Positions 1 through 11,494 of a stretch of DNA of 64,000 nucleotides are shown here, piece after piece (the stretch's first letter is position 1; the number at the start of each line of letters is the position of its first letter). Location of the stretch: assembly GCA_038380435.1 (NCBI GenBank), contig JAWZYU010000034.1, positions 17,711,404-17,775,403 of the forward strand, in the 5' to 3' direction. Made by a program: the position numbers and the translations under genes. Under the pieces are notes generated by a model. That model was given only the letters and a program-made list of their open reading frames with translations. It was not told the origin of the DNA and searched no databases. This DNA comes from Ryuthela nishihirai. Its lineage: Eukaryota > Arthropoda > Arachnida > Araneae > Heptathelidae.

Positions 1-47
1 AGAGAGGAAGTTCTTTGTAACAGAGGAAGTTCTTTGTAAGAGAGGAA
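1..47. repeat. 19-bp tandem repeat at window edge
   Basis: The motif gaggaagttctttgtaa occurs twice with a 19-bp period, followed by a partial third unit. It lies just before the Polinton polymerase remnant and may be part of the element's end, but the window edge hides the context. Confidence 0.6.
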
Positions 48-206
48 AAACTAATTTCTTTGATACCTGTCTTCTATAGTGTGGTGAATTTTCTCATTGG
101 TATAGTGAAAGGTTAGCTGCATTCATATTGGGTGAAAGGATAGTTATATTTAGAGCTCATATCATTGATTGGGGAGGAATATCATTAAATATTTCTGATA
201 TAAGCA

Positions 207-3200
207 GTGAAATTCGTACTGATAGAGTATGTGAAAATGGCTTATGAAGAGCAAATGTCATTCAGTGATCGTCTAGCACTGCTCTACAGTATTCAAGAAG
301 AACTGAACAGCATACTAGAGCCCCAGCAGTCAAGAAAGAGACTTTCTCATCCCACTAATGTGAATCGTTGGAAACAATGTAAACTTCTGGCTACGAGAGA
401 CTTGCAGAATATAATTCGTATATCAGTGGAGCCTGCTCTACCGATGCTACCAAATGTAGCAACGAGGGAGCACAACACGGAGTCACATCGACGTCTCCTG
501 CAATGAGGAGTCTGCTAAGCATTCGACTAGTACCACAATTTCCATAGCAGCAAACATTACATTGCTTGATCCATAGCAGAACGATAAGGTTGATTCAAGT
601 GATATAACATCGTATGTTCTCCTATCTTCTTCGAAATTTTGCCCGCAAAAATATAATGCTGAATTCACATCACATACCGTACGATTAAAAAATTTGATGA
701 TGTGAATCCTTTTGACATTGCACCAAAGTTAAAAGTGGTTCAACAGAATATTCTTGATCTTGATCAGTTAATGCGTCCTAGCGATTTTTCACATGATAGA
801 TTTTGTGTTCCCACAAAGGTGACAACATTACAACTGATAAATTTATGGAAACTACCGAAAAGGTGTTACAATCCAATGAAGCAATAGGAACGGATGAAAA
901 CATTTTTATGGATTTTGCTGCCATAAATCTTGATCGAACAGGAGCAGGAAGAACTGCAGGTCCTCGGAGAAGACCCTTAGTTGACCTCATCGCGTATAAG
1001 AAATCCAAAAGTTCTGTTATTACTTTCGTAACGATGATTAAATATGTTTAGGTAGAAGTATCGTTGTTGCTAGAGCTAACGCCCTTAAAAAACTATTAAA
1101 GTTAGATGCTAAAGAATACAAGTGCGTATGCAATCAGTATTCTCCAAGACAGAAGTCTCTAGCAGAAGATCTACATAGAAATGCTAATGTGCCCACAGCC
1201 ACTTGTGGTATACCAAAACTAAATGCATTCCAGAGATACTTATATCCAGAATATTGAGTTATTGTGTTTTCAGCTTTGGATATTTCATCTTTTCTGGAAA
1301 GGAAGAAGCTCCACAGAATCTGTATTTGCTGTTTCATAATAATCATTATGATGTTATCATAAGTTCTGTTGGTTATTTTCGAGTTTACAAATTTTGTAAT
1401 TCATGCTTGAAGCAGAAATGTTGAGAGATGTTGAAAACGTTTCCTCACATCTGCATTGACATGTGTCACATGTGCAAAACTAAGTGCTGTGGTAAACGAG
1501 GAAGTAGTATTTTTTGTGATCTCTGGAATAAATATTGCATGGGGTCTTCGTGCTATGCTGCTCACCACTTCTCAGGAGCTTGTTCTTCATCACATCGGTG
1601 TCTACAGTGTGGAGACATTTATCCTACCCACAAATCACACGTTTGTAGCAAAAGAGAGATAGGATGTGTCAAAATCGCTAACAAAGAAGATGTCTATCTC
1701 TACTGTATGTACTTCGATCTCGAGACCGTTGAACAGTTTGATGGACTTTTAATTCCTGTACTGTGTGTAGTGACATTTCAAGACTCTCGGGGCCAATGGC
1801 AATATAATGAGTTTGACAGTACCACTTTTCATGGAATGATTACTTTCAGAAGAAAACGGTAAGCAAGAGTTTAAAAATGTTACATTGCTAGCATATAATG
1901 CTTGAACTTTTGATGCATATTCTATCTTAAACTTTCCATATTTTAAATATTTGAAACCTGAAATAATATATAACAGAAACAAAATTTTGATGCTAAACTT
2001 ACCGGGTCTGAAATTTAGATTCATTGACTCTCTTAGTTTTATTCCTACAGCACTTAGAAATTTTCCTAAAACTTTTGATATAACTAAGGTTAAAAAAGGA
2101 TTTTTTCCTCATTCATTCTGCAGACTAGATAATCTATCTTATCAGGGAGTCATGCCAGAAAAGCATTATCTCCATGCTGAACATATGTCTCCCAACGAAT
2201 CCCTAGAGTTCTATCAGTGGTATGAAACTGTAATTAATTTCCACTGGATTTTAAAATCTGAGATGGAAGCGTAATGTCATTCTGACGTACATGTTTTACA
2301 GGTAGGATGTGAGAAGTTTAGGGATGAATTTATCTAGATGACATCCGTTGATCCCTTCACAAAAATTACTCTTGTGTCAGCATGTTTAGCAGTTTACAGA
2401 AAAGAGTATATGCCTACTGATACTATCGGGGTGTATCCAGCACCCCGATATTCTGCCACTGTAAGTAGACAGAGCAGGAAAGCTTTAGCATGGCTAGCAT
2501 ATGTTGCAGAAACTGAAAATCTCGTGTTACAAACAGCACCTTCACCCGAAGGCGAGGCAAAAGTAGGCAATTACTATCTAGACAGATTATATAAAGATAA
2601 AAGGATATGCCTATCCTTCGCTGGATATGTGTGGCATGGATGCTATTCGTGCTTTAACCCGTCCACAATAAACCCCTTTACAAAGTAACCCACGGCTAAA
2701 TCGTATTTGCAAACTCTAGATAGAGAACCGATTATAAAACAAATGATGCCAGACCATACACTGCATGTGGTTTGGGAACACGATTTCAATCAACTCGTAA
2801 AGAGTGACCTTTTAGCCTCAAGGATCTATCGAAACACCGAAGAAATTCGAAAAACATCAGTGCGATAATTTCTTTATGGAGGAAGGTGTGAAACAATTTC
2901 CCTGACCCCTGACACATTAGAAGAAAACTGCACTATCCGTTATTGGGATGTCTTCTCTTTGTAACCGTTCACATGTAAACGATGTAAACGAGGTGCATTT
3001 CCTGTCAGACATCCCGTTAGAATAATAGAAAATCACGACTATGGGGAAGATGCATATTTTGGAATAATACATTGTACAATACTTCCTAGAGGGAATTGTT
3101 TTCATCCTGTACTGCCATATCGCTGCAGGCAAAAACGTATCTTTCCTCTGTCTGCGACTTGTGCAGAGTTCGCCCAAACAGATCCTTGCAGACATTAAAA

Positions 3201-4177
3201 AAGTCAGAGAGCTCTGACTGGTTCGTTTGTTTTTCTAGAACTCTATAGGGCAATGCAAAAGGATATCGATTACTGAAAATTCACGATGTCTGGCATTATG
3301 CTGAAAGAATTGTTTATGATGCATAGAACCTAGGCTTATTCGGAAAATATATTGACACATTTCTGGAAGGCAAACAAAAGTATTCCGGTTTTCCTCCGGA
3401 CATTACTAGTAATCTCCAAAAAGAAGAATTTTGTCAACAAAGTTTCGAAGCAGAATGAATCAGAATAAACCCCTCTGACGTCCAAAAAAACGATACCCGA
3501 CAATCCACATGCAAAATGTGTCTTATTTGTCTGTATGGGAAAATGTGTGAAGACTTATCCAGACCCTCATCGACTTTCATCAACAGTCCTCTTAAATTAT
3601 TGGAAATAACCAACGACCTGTCAAAAGTCTTTACAGATGCAGTGAACGATGAGCAATTGCTTGTTTCTTACAAACCAGCAGAAAATTTTTTCCCATCAAA
3701 CGAAAAAGGAAATGTAGTGGCAGCATTTGTCACAGCCCAAGCACAATTAATCTCATATGAGTTCGTATCCAAATTGGGGAAAAGGGTTTTATATATGGAC
3801 ACAGACAGCGCAATATTCAAAATGAGCCCTAACGATAGCTATGAACCAAAAGTGGGAACGATCTAGGAGAATTTGAGGATGAAATTCTAGACCAGTGGGG
3901 ACCAGATGCAAGCATAAAAAGTTTTATTTCGGTAGCTCCCAAAAATTATATCCTGTATTTAAAAAAATAATCATGTGATTTCAAGAGCGAAAGGATTTAA
4001 AGTAAGTGTAAAAAATAGAAGAATACTGCGGATCTACTGAAAAGTTTAATTTGAGGAGACCCGGATGGAACGTTCGACGTCCCTTTTAATGTTAGACTGA
4101 ACAAATATGAAGCTAACATTAGAAATTGTCCTATAAAGAAACAATTAACATTTAACTTTAATAAACGGGTGTTTTAA
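207..4177 (+). pseudogene. Protein-primed family B DNA polymerase (Polinton PolB), broken
   Basis: This is the replicative polymerase of Polintons, which normally combines a 3'-5' exonuclease with a protein-primed polymerase domain. The first ATG in the opening frame is at 237. Pieces appear in order across changing frames. An N-terminal segment lies at 702-1430 (with FDIAPKL and NPFDIA-type sequence). The exonuclease DxE motif YFDLETVE is near 1710-1735. A second exonuclease segment FIDSLSFIP is near 2020, followed by KKGFFPHSFC. A palm-proximal block ends in GYVWHG near 2620. Motif A starts at 2941, and the motif C signature YMDTDS is near 3795-3812. The C-terminal tail reaches a stop at about 4177. 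Motif A keeps its aspartate (2947-2949) but the expected tyrosine codon is TAA at 2962-2964. The motif B region near 3510-3550 keeps LYGK but lacks the usual asparagine. Several frameshifts make it non-functional. Confidence 0.9.
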
Positions 4178-5024
4178 GCAAGGTGAAAGTATCACTTATC
4201 ATTCAGATTTAAAGAGTGAATAACATTCATAGTAACAGAATATTATCTCTGAAAGTACTGTTTACATGATGGTTAGAGTTAATGATATTCTTATATAATA
4301 AGTTATACAGATTGTATTATGATTGTAAATAACTTAGTTCATATCTCGATCCATCATACAAAATGATATTCTTATGTAATAAGCTATACAGATTGTAAAT
4401 AACTTTTTTTTAAAAACTGTTGTCTGATGAATTCATAACAATAGAACTTACTACATGAAGAAACCTCGGACTATCATATTGAATTATCATCGTTTTAAAT
4501 CAATGAGAATAACAATATAAAATACCTCATAAAAGAATTCACCGTACATAGGAAATATCTTCTCTGCCTGGATGGAGGGGACAGCAGGAGATGCTGTGAT
4601 GTGTGTCGAATCACCGGCGGAGATCGCAGCATTTCCGCTCTCAGAGATGATGGAGGGGAGGAAGATGGCACCGTATGATGAGCATGACACACACACACAA
4701 TACTGATTAGCGTGGGTATTCTCCTGTATCGCCCTGAATGGCACGAAAAATCCGATATCCCCAGCAGTTTGCAAACATTCTTTAGCAACAACGATAGAAC
4801 TCATAAAACGTCTGATGAGTATAGCTAGAATATGATTTCTGAAATCTGGTTGGGCAATTCTGAGATAAACAGAATCTTTACATTAACTCAAAGAGCTTTC
4901 AGTAGCACCTCAGGCATGTGTCTCAATGACACACAAAACTTGTTTTCTGCTTCTAGCAGGTGTTTTTACTAAGACGGATTATTTTTAAAGCTATGTTTCC
5001 TAACTTTAGTATAGAATTGATATA
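4178..5024. other. AT-rich gap between the convergent Polinton gene blocks
   Basis: No convincing gene is present. A direct repeat of about 45 bp containing gatattctta and acagattgta occurs at about 4284-4332 and again at 4366-4406, the second copy shortened. A 105-residue minus-strand open frame at 4487-4804 has no family signature I recognise and sits where plus- and minus-strand genes converge. I do not call it a gene. Confidence 0.5.
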
Positions 5025-5849
5025 TTAAGAAAGCATGGCAATGATAAATAAAAAAGGACACACATTTATTAAAATAGTTTTTATTTTGTAACTTATATCT
5101 GGTTCGCACTTTAGCTGACTTTTAAATTCTTGAGCACCAGGAAGATTTGGAGATTTCTTTTTTCTTCTGAAGCTGTCCAATAATAGATCAACAATATGAC
5201 TTTGTCCAATGTGTCTATTTTCGTGAAACAACCGGCCCCTATCATCCCACTTTACATATTCTGGAAGTTCTTTCATTCGATCCCTCACATTCTGTTGATA
5301 ATATTTGAGCACCATGTCAATGATATCTTTTTCAGACAAGGTCTTTTTCAATGCAAATTCTTCAGGTACTTCATTCTGTCGTGTATATTCCAAATATTTT
5401 CTTAAGGTTGATAGATAATCACCAGCTTTTTTTTTTTGGATCCTCCGAGGAATCCAGAATTTTTTTCATTTCGCTATCGAGAGATGATAGCTTGTGTTTA
5501 ATAGAAGATCTTTCAACTGCTTTTACAGTAAATGTCATTTTAAAAATAAACTCGTTGAAAGAGGAAATGCGGCTCCTAATAATGGTAGCAAGAATTCAGC
5601 ACCCTTTTGTCGGATTAATTTCTTCTTACTTCTCACACTGATTTCTTTCGAGCCTAATTTTCGTATCATGCATCTACGTTTTGATAAGCGATGCAAGGTT
5701 TCAGCTTTCAATGCTATATTGTTCTTCAAAAGATTATGACAGAGTTCACAGATGGCTAATATCTCTTTCTCTGTAGCACTTTTGAGCAAACTGTTCTTTT
5801 CTTCGGTGACACAACTTGCAAATAGTGTAAGAATGAACTGTAATTCTTA
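5025..5849 (-). pseudogene. Conserved Polinton structural/condensing-type protein, broken
   Basis: Two pieces belong to one conserved Polinton protein that lacks an agreed function. The N-terminal piece (5789-5535) is basic, with KKKLIRQKGAEFLLPLLG. It matches the lysine/arginine-rich stretch followed by a hydrophobic GGFL-like segment that many arthropod Polintons encode. The C-terminal piece (5393-5025) carries the family-like stretch HIGQSHIVDLLLDSFRRKK, then LPGAQEF. The middle part (about 5534-5394) is read in another frame. The gene lies just downstream of the packaging ATPase on the same strand. A DNA-binding or minor-virion role is plausible from the charge pattern but is inference. 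Confidence 0.7.
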
Positions 5850-6560
5850 ATTCTCATCTCTTATAAATAGTGTTTCTGGTGCTTCGAATGGCACTATTCT
5901 TGAACGTAATCTCTCGTCGTCAGATATTGTCACTCTGCAGTCAATGAATAAATAACCCTGAGGATCTCCGTTAGCTAATTTATAGGTGTCTAGTAAAACT
6001 TTGTGTTTCCCCAAGATACATCTGTCTTGCTAAATAAGATAATGGACCCTTGTCTCTGTGATTCTTGAAGAGTACGATGTATTGTGAGTTGAGAGATATA
6101 TTTCTTGAACACTTGCCTTGAAAAAATAAGTTCTGAGTGGTTAAAACCATCGTGACATTCAAATGATGCGAACCTCATGTAAACAGATCTGCGACTCGCT
6201 GATCATTCGCGGATTCTGCTATAAGGCCATCCAGAATAAGAAGTGTATGTTTTTCTGGGATAAACTGGAGAGATGGGGAAACCTTTGATGAAATTCACCC
6301 TCTGTTTGAAGGGTTCAAAAGAGTCTTGCCATAGAAAATAACGATATATTAGAGGGTGCAGGGTTGAACATTTTGTCGGCATGATGTATGATACACACTG
6401 TGAAGGTCCAGCTACGATAACAGCGCATGAAGATTCCATCTTGCAAAAGACTATGTAATACTTGAGAGTCTGATTAAATAGCAATATCAGTGATTCGTTC
6501 AAGCCCAGATTACAAGAATAATAATCTTCTAATATGTGGGATAGAGTCACCTCTAGCCGT
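5850..6560 (-). pseudogene. Polinton packaging ATPase (FtsK/HerA type), broken
   Basis: The A32/FtsK-HerA-type ATPase powers genome packaging into the capsid. The N-terminal part reads IVAGPSQC near 6410-6440, where a Walker A GPSGCGKT is expected, so the GKT lysine is lost. Walker B is intact as LLILDGL, encoded at about 6215-6250 in a shifted frame. A TGA stop follows directly, inside the conserved FTRGSHH-like region near 6175. The next segment, VTMVLTTQNLFFQG, and the run ISLNSQYIVLFKN then LARQMYLGE (6162-5980) fit the family's conserved C-terminal half. A tail with RLRSRIVPF reaches a stop at about 5850. Its 5' end overlaps the end of the protease gene. Confidence 0.87.
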
Positions 6561-6911
6561 TTGACACAAAATATACAGACAGTGAAGTCCACATGTGCTA
6601 GCTTTAGGATCTTGTATGTAATACGAAAGATATTCTATTCGTTTTATTCCGTTTTCAATATAGTAAAAATCCATATCTGTAGGAGGATGTCCTAGATGAT
6701 CAAAATGTTCCATGGTATAGTTATTCATGTAAACGGCGATCAGTTGTGTTCCTGAAGAAGTAGAAACGTCTGTGTTGTATATAAACATACACGCTTTCTT
6801 AGCAACACAAGGTAATTGATCTCTTGCGAACACTCCTACGAAAAGAGGAGACAAAAGGGAGACGTATAGGGATTCTCTTCTGTGTACCCTGTTGAGCTGC
6901 AATGCATCCAT
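6510..6911 (-). pseudogene. Adenain-type cysteine protease (Polinton PRO)
   Basis: The adenovirus-like maturation protease processes capsid precursors. The open frame of about 134 residues starts at ATG 6911 and is uninterrupted. It carries the family order GTxxIAVYM, then the HFDHLGHPP block (EYFDSYGLPP-like), then STCGLHCLYIL with the nucleophile cysteine and its GxxC neighbour. In the first block the usual GTHW has become GTQL, so the catalytic histidine seems replaced by glutamine. The protein is also short for the family. It follows the capsid gene and overlaps the ATPase start, as in related elements. I call it a pseudogene because of the lost catalytic residue, although its frame is open. 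Confidence 0.82.
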
Positions 6912-6919
6912 CAAGAAGA

Positions 6920-8240
6920 AGAATCAAATAGTACTTTTCTGTCTTGATCAATTTCCAGAGGATTTTCAAACTCTGTCTAGAAGATCACACTCACAGCATG
7001 AGGTAAAGCGACACCAAATTTGAACTCTAGTCTGCAATTTCCGGATTTTATCATATTGAAATAATCGTTACTCTCCTTTCCATCTGGAGATAACTGAAAT
7101 CCATACAAAGTAAAACCTCTCGAATGAGAAGCACTTCTGAACGGAAGATCTTTATCAGCTTTCCATACATCCAAACTCTCGAGAAGTGTTTGATAAGATG
7201 GTGGTAGGTACTGATTGTTTCCGAAATCTGACGTTAAGGAACGAATCGGAATCCACATAGAGTGTTAAAAAATTTAAGTTGTAATGCTTGAAGTTGTAGG
7301 GATTTTTTAGCATAATTTCGTTTCAAAGCAGCCGATTCAACAAGTTCTACAATACATCGTTTCTATACTTCTTCTAGAAAATAAATTATCTTCTGTTACT
7401 GCAGTAATGCCTGGGGCTAGTGCATAGCTTCGCATCTCTATTCTTCGTAAGGGGTATTTTGCTGAAGTGGTCTGTAACATTTGAGCATGAGCAATGAGTG
7501 CAGAATTGTTCACCTTGACTTTTCTAGCGTAAAATAATGCTTCTTCAGTCTTTACTTTAAATTCGGTTCTGTCCACACTCGTCATGAGACAACTCGGTTT
7601 TGCTCTTGTCGACTCGGTTTTGCCCTTGTCATTCTTGTCAACGACTCGGTTTTGCTCTTGTCATTCTGATTCTAAGATCTACATGATTCAACAAATACTT
7701 GTCTTGAGTGAAAGTGATTCCATGTATCTACAAGATTAATTCGATAGCGTTGGATCCTGCCAAGACCTGTGTGCTTGCCATCCTGAGTTGGCGTTATTAT
7801 TGGTCTCAAAATGTCCTGCTGTATCCGGAAACCATAGCGCACAAGATAATTGGCTCTTCGAGGCTTCTGTTCCATAATTCAAAAGAGTCTCAAAATAACT
7901 TCTGTAGGGATACAAGGTATGACTCCCAGAAACCAATCGTTCGTTTAGGTAAATATCAGTGTGACTAAAATGACTGTATGAAATTATTAGAAGGGGCGAC
8001 CAGATCAGCGTCTATGATTGCTGCTCCTGCACAGTTTGAAATTCTGACTTTCAATCGAAGATAGCATCTTGCAAGATCTATGTATTCGTCACTTCCCACT
8101 ACACTAAATTCCAGAGGAGCATTACCATCTAAAGACGTTAAGGAGTAGGTAGGATACACAACTGCTTCTTTCTGCTTGCGAACTTGTTGGAGGTTACTGA
8201 AAATAAATCTTGTTCAGACTGAGCACAGTCTTGTGATGCA
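6920..8240 (-). pseudogene. F54H12.2-like Polinton capsid protein, broken
   Basis: This matches the family annotated in many invertebrates as uncharacterized protein F54H12.2-like, regarded as the Polinton major capsid protein (double jelly roll). Pieces in order are APLEFSVVGSDEYIDLA (8159-7965), then SYFETLLNYGTEA and DTAGHFE (7936-7736, shifted frame), then EEALFYARKVKV, ALIAHAQMLQ and AKYPLRRIE (7585-7337). Next come SRGFTLYGFQLSPDG and CRLEFKFGVALPHAVSVI (7258-6977). After one stop it ends with TEFENPLEID near 6930. An insertion of CTCGGTTTTG repeats at 7591-7662 breaks the middle. The N-terminal start lies in another frame near 8230. Whether this or the neighbouring capsid-like gene is the hexon equivalent rests on published family assignments, not on this sequence. 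Confidence 0.85.
7591..7662. repeat. 20-bp short repeat inside the capsid gene
   Basis: Three copies of a 20-mer of the form RACTCGGTTTTGCYCTTGTC lie at 7591-7610, 7611-7630 and 7643-7662. They interrupt the capsid pseudogene and resemble a local expansion. Confidence 0.75.
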
Positions 8241-8289
8241 GAAAGAATTTTCTCACTCATTTTGTAAAAATGCCCTGCACTCTACACGT

Positions 8290-8560
8290 CTTCTTAGCGA
8301 CTCTGACAATTCGATTTTGTTTCCCACGTTTTATACCATGTCCTCTCCAGCAAACGACCTGCCTCTTCTAACAAATTAGCTGCTCCATCACGCAAGTTAG
8401 ATTTTGCTGCCTCCTTTACATCACGTCCCACCGCAACATCCGAATCAAACTTGATACCACTTTTAGCCGCCTGTTTGCCTAATGAAAACAATGCCGGTTT
8501 AATTATTGGTAATATAAATCATCCAATACGTTTAAAAAATGCTCAGAGTCCCTCACCACA
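8290..8560 (-). pseudogene. Small Polinton virion protein (pVI-like position)
   Basis: A short basic/amphipathic protein carries SLGKQAAKSGIKFDSDV, then GRDVKEAAKSNLRDGAANLL (8491-8330). It matches the small Polinton protein of the pattern GK...G...SDV..G...K.A.K.R...A..N, found between the two capsid genes. A hydrophobic N-terminal stretch (LIIKPALFSLGK) extends upstream of the first codon of the open part. Comparison with adenovirus protein VI is often made for such proteins but is inference here. The open frame ends at 8294, just before the F54H12.2-like gene. Confidence 0.65.
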
Positions 8561-8569
8561 TTGATATCT

Positions 8570-9974
8570 TTGTCTTCTGAAAACTCCACCACCCACTTGC
8601 GATTTTATAATACGTAAGATAGGTGGAAGGATTAGGTTCCGTGTACTTCACTCTCATGTCTGCTTCTGAAATGAATTTTCACAAGTACTTTACCATATTT
8701 AAATAATAGCTCCTCACCAATATCTGTTCTCATGAAAATGCGTACGCTCTTGAAAACATTGCGGGCTGTGCATAATAGTCTGGTCTTTCATAAATATTCA
8801 CTATACTCTCCTCATTTCTAGTACGAACAGAAGGGTTGATCACTCCTAAGAGTTCCCCGTGAGCATCAACCAGTAGTTCGGGTATGATGAGGTTGGAATA
8901 AATGTAGAGTCCATCTATACCTCTTTTTAAATTCATAGCACAATGGGATGTGGATTGTTCAAACCATGTCTCCATATGATAAAAACATAACATCTCTCCT
9001 AATCCTGGATGCTTCTTAGGTAACATGATCCTCTCCCCAACACAAAGTCTTCCCATTCGGAAGTGAAAGGAACCGTAAAAAGTGTCTCACGTCACTAGGT
9101 ATCGCTAATCTCATTTCTTCAAAAAAGGCTCACAGCATAATCATATCGTCCGTGATATATGTGTATTAGAGGCATGGATGTCTTTACAATATCCACCATC
9201 TCTGTAAAATTTTCAAGTGGAGTAGCACGTAGCACGTACAGACTGTAGGTGTCATCAGTCACGTCAGAGGTTTAGGTATTTCAGAGGTAAAGCTACCATA
9301 CAGATTGCGATCTATATAATTATCTTGCAATCCAAATATGGTGTTCATGAAAGATTTTGACTCTTTTGGGAAACGTATGGTGAATGTTATCCAGATAGTT
9401 TTCTCATCCTCATATTTAAAATGAATATTTTCCTTGGCTCCTGCAGGTAAGCTGTCTCTCAATACACGATATATATAATGTTCGTTGTGGCCGAGTGGTT
9501 AGAGCGCTTGGCTACTGATCTAAGGGACCTGGGTTCGAGCCCCGGATAAGGCATGGTTGTATGTGTCGTTTTTCTGCTGAGGTACTGCCGTCCTCTCAGA
9601 TCTTCTACTTTGGCATATAAACTGACAGGCTCCTGTCAGACCTCTGTGGCAAGCAGCAGCTTGAGGGGGTATTTATTATTTTATTATTTTTTATAGATTC
9701 GTTTAGGTAAGGTCACTTTCACATCATCCAATGGAGGTAGTTCTCTCATACTCGTTCTTTCTTCTTTTCTGATTGTCTCGTATTTAATTGCAAAAGTGTC
9801 ATTAGACGAATCTATATTATACCAACTGACAGGTTTGTGTACCTCTGCCAATCCGACTTTCCACTCTCCTTGGAGTTCAACAGCCTGTGCAAGCTGTGTA
9901 ATATTATACGATAGTCTGTTATCTGGATAAATGTTAATGCTAGTTGTAGAATGCAATGTCAAATACAAAGCCAT
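8570..9974 (-). pseudogene. Second Polinton capsid protein (penton-like), split by a SINE
   Basis: The gene opens at ATG 9974 with MALYLTLHSTTSINIYPDN and ELQGEWKVGLAEVHKPVSWY (to 9684). This is the N-terminal signature of the second conserved Polinton capsid protein, usually equated with the penton or minor capsid. A tRNA-derived SINE at about 9482-9700 then interrupts it. The frame resumes with SLPAGAKENIHF (9462-9259). After a frameshift the C-terminal half contains LKRGIDGLYIYSNL and ERPDYYAQP (9056-8730), matching the family's RGFxxLYVYCD and downstream VxYxxPxYYP blocks. Its start codon overlaps the integrase end by about 11 bases. Confidence 0.83.
9482..9700 (+). mobile_element. tRNA-derived SINE (family T), copy 1
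   Basis: The head is tRNA-like, with A-box-like gtggccgagtggttagagcg and B-box-like gggttcgagcccc. The acceptor arms do not pair, so it is not a functional tRNA gene. The tail contains gacaggctcctgtcagacct, then a run ending in agcttgaggggg and an AT-rich end. Two further copies with the same head and tail lie at 18705-18895 and 55835-55985, which shows a dispersed SINE. It is inserted in the penton-like Polinton gene. Confidence 0.85.
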
Positions 9975-10987
9975 TTTTCAGGTATCCAGAAAGGGGTGGT
10001 GTAATCTCCCCACTTTACAAACACTCTCTTTTTTCAGTCTTTAGCCAAAATGTTTACCACAGCATAAAGTTCTGGAGATTTAACTTTCTGTAATTCTTCG
10101 TTGTAGAAAGCCCTCTTTATCTTCTGACCGTCACTATCGATCACTTCATATACAGGAGGATTCCTGAGTATTACTCTACGTACTTGGAATATTTCTCTGG
10201 TACACTGTTGAGATGCATCCTTTTCGAATGGATGCTTGAGACTGCTTAAACGTACATGATCTCCAACTTTAAAAAAGCGGGGTTATCTTTTTCTCCGAGG
10301 TTCCGTAGAGTCGATTCCAGACAATGCTTTCGTTAAGAATATTCACATCTTTAGGAGCCATCCCGTGAGCTCTATGCTTAGACGCATTATAACTTTCCAT
10401 TATACGTGGCAAAACATTGATGAAATTGAAATGTTTATGTTTCGTGAAATATCTCCATAATTTTTCTTGTAACGTGCGATTCAGGTGTTCTACTGAGGCG
10501 GCTTTCTTATCCCCACAAGAAATGAAGAATTTAATGTTTTTATCCTTCAAATATTTTTGAAAGATTGGATTTGTGAATTCTTCTCTTGATCTGTATTAAG
10601 AACCATGGGTGCTCTGTCTTGGCAAATAACTTTTTTGAATGCGTCTTTCATCACTTTTCCTGTCTTGTTCTTCAGTGGTATTACTCACGCATAACGAGAC
10701 AAGATGCCAATAGCTACTAATACGTATTCCTGACCCTCATTAAATCGTAAGATATTTTTGACGATCATTAAATCTGCTTGCCATTGTTGATCTAGTCCCG
10801 TCACGAACGTCTTGTTTCTTCTGAATTTTGCTCTGTGTGGTTTGTGAAAAGTGTACGTCTCCTCCCCTAACAACCATTCTTTGACTCTCTTTTGGGGCAG
10901 TCCAGTACTCTGGGATAATCGTGCTATTCCCCTATAACTCCCAGGGTTCTCTGGTTTGTAGTAAACTTTCTCTGACTTTGAATTCAT
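9962..10987 (-). pseudogene. Polinton integrase with C-terminal chromodomain-like module, broken
   Basis: This retroviral-type DDE integrase (family often annotated F54H12.3-like) begins at ATG 10987. Residues near the start read YYKPENPGSYRGIARLSQ. QQWQADL supplies the first catalytic aspartate. The second aspartate lies in LNTDQEKN at about 10590, in a shifted frame. The glutamate sits in ASVEHLNRTLQEK near 10490. A DHVRLS segment leads to the C-terminal region near 10260. The last part, near 10060-9965, reads LYAVVNILA, one TGA stop, then RVFVKWGDY and FWIPEKWL, a chromodomain-like pattern. The end overlaps the start of the penton-like gene. Confidence 0.88.
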
Positions 10988-11073
10988 CGACTAGTAGAAG
11001 TTTTCCTACTTTAACCCAGAGCTCGAGTGATAACGAATCAGTAATATTAATGGAAAGTCACTTTGCCGCTTGT

Positions 11074-11463
11074 TCACACAACTTTCTCGAAGTGTAAATG
11101 ATGGAGTGCTCGTAGTAAAGATATTTTGTCTTCGTGTTCACTAGACAAAACCGATAGCTCAGAGCCCACAACATGCTTTCGAACCCAGAGAATATAAGAA
11201 ACTAGTTTCTCCCACTGTTCATAAGACAGACTAATTCCTTTCATTGTAGGTTTCAGACGTAAAAATAATCTTATATCCACGGTTTGATTGCAGACACTAA
11301 AATAAATGTTTCTTCCTAAGTAGCGGTATTCACCACAACTAGGGATTAAATAGTCTCGAGAAAACTCAATCCCTAGCCAAACAGCTCTCCCTTCAGTCAA
11401 ACAAGCTACTATTATACCGAATACTAGTTTACGTGACCACATGACGCAAATAACATGACGCAC
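11074..11463 (-). pseudogene. PC4/p15 coactivator-like single-strand DNA-binding protein A
   Basis: The frame contains RYLGRNIYFSV, then TVDIRLFL, then KPTMKGISLSYEQWEKLVSYI. This is the order of the PC4 (p15, Sub1) fold: a strand entering VDIR, then PTxKGISLxxxQWxxL. PC4-type proteins bind single-stranded DNA and act in transcription. In a Polinton a role in replication or late transcription is inference. The N-terminal part of the open frame (before about residue 35) is not family-like and may be read-through. The gene is just upstream of the integrase on the same strand. The open frame is nearly complete, but the start is uncertain. Confidence 0.7.
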
Positions 11464-11494
11464 AAGTCATTATACAGTAGGTGATATCAAACTT

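Noticed and set aside
4487..4804. Two overlapping minus-strand frames of 98 and 105 residues
   Set aside because: No family signature, both frames are open over the same bases, and no start context is better than another. Not reported as a gene.
9482..9555. Functional tRNA gene with Leu/Ser-like head
   Set aside because: Acceptor-arm bases do not pair and the head continues into a tail shared with two other copies in the window, so it is a SINE.
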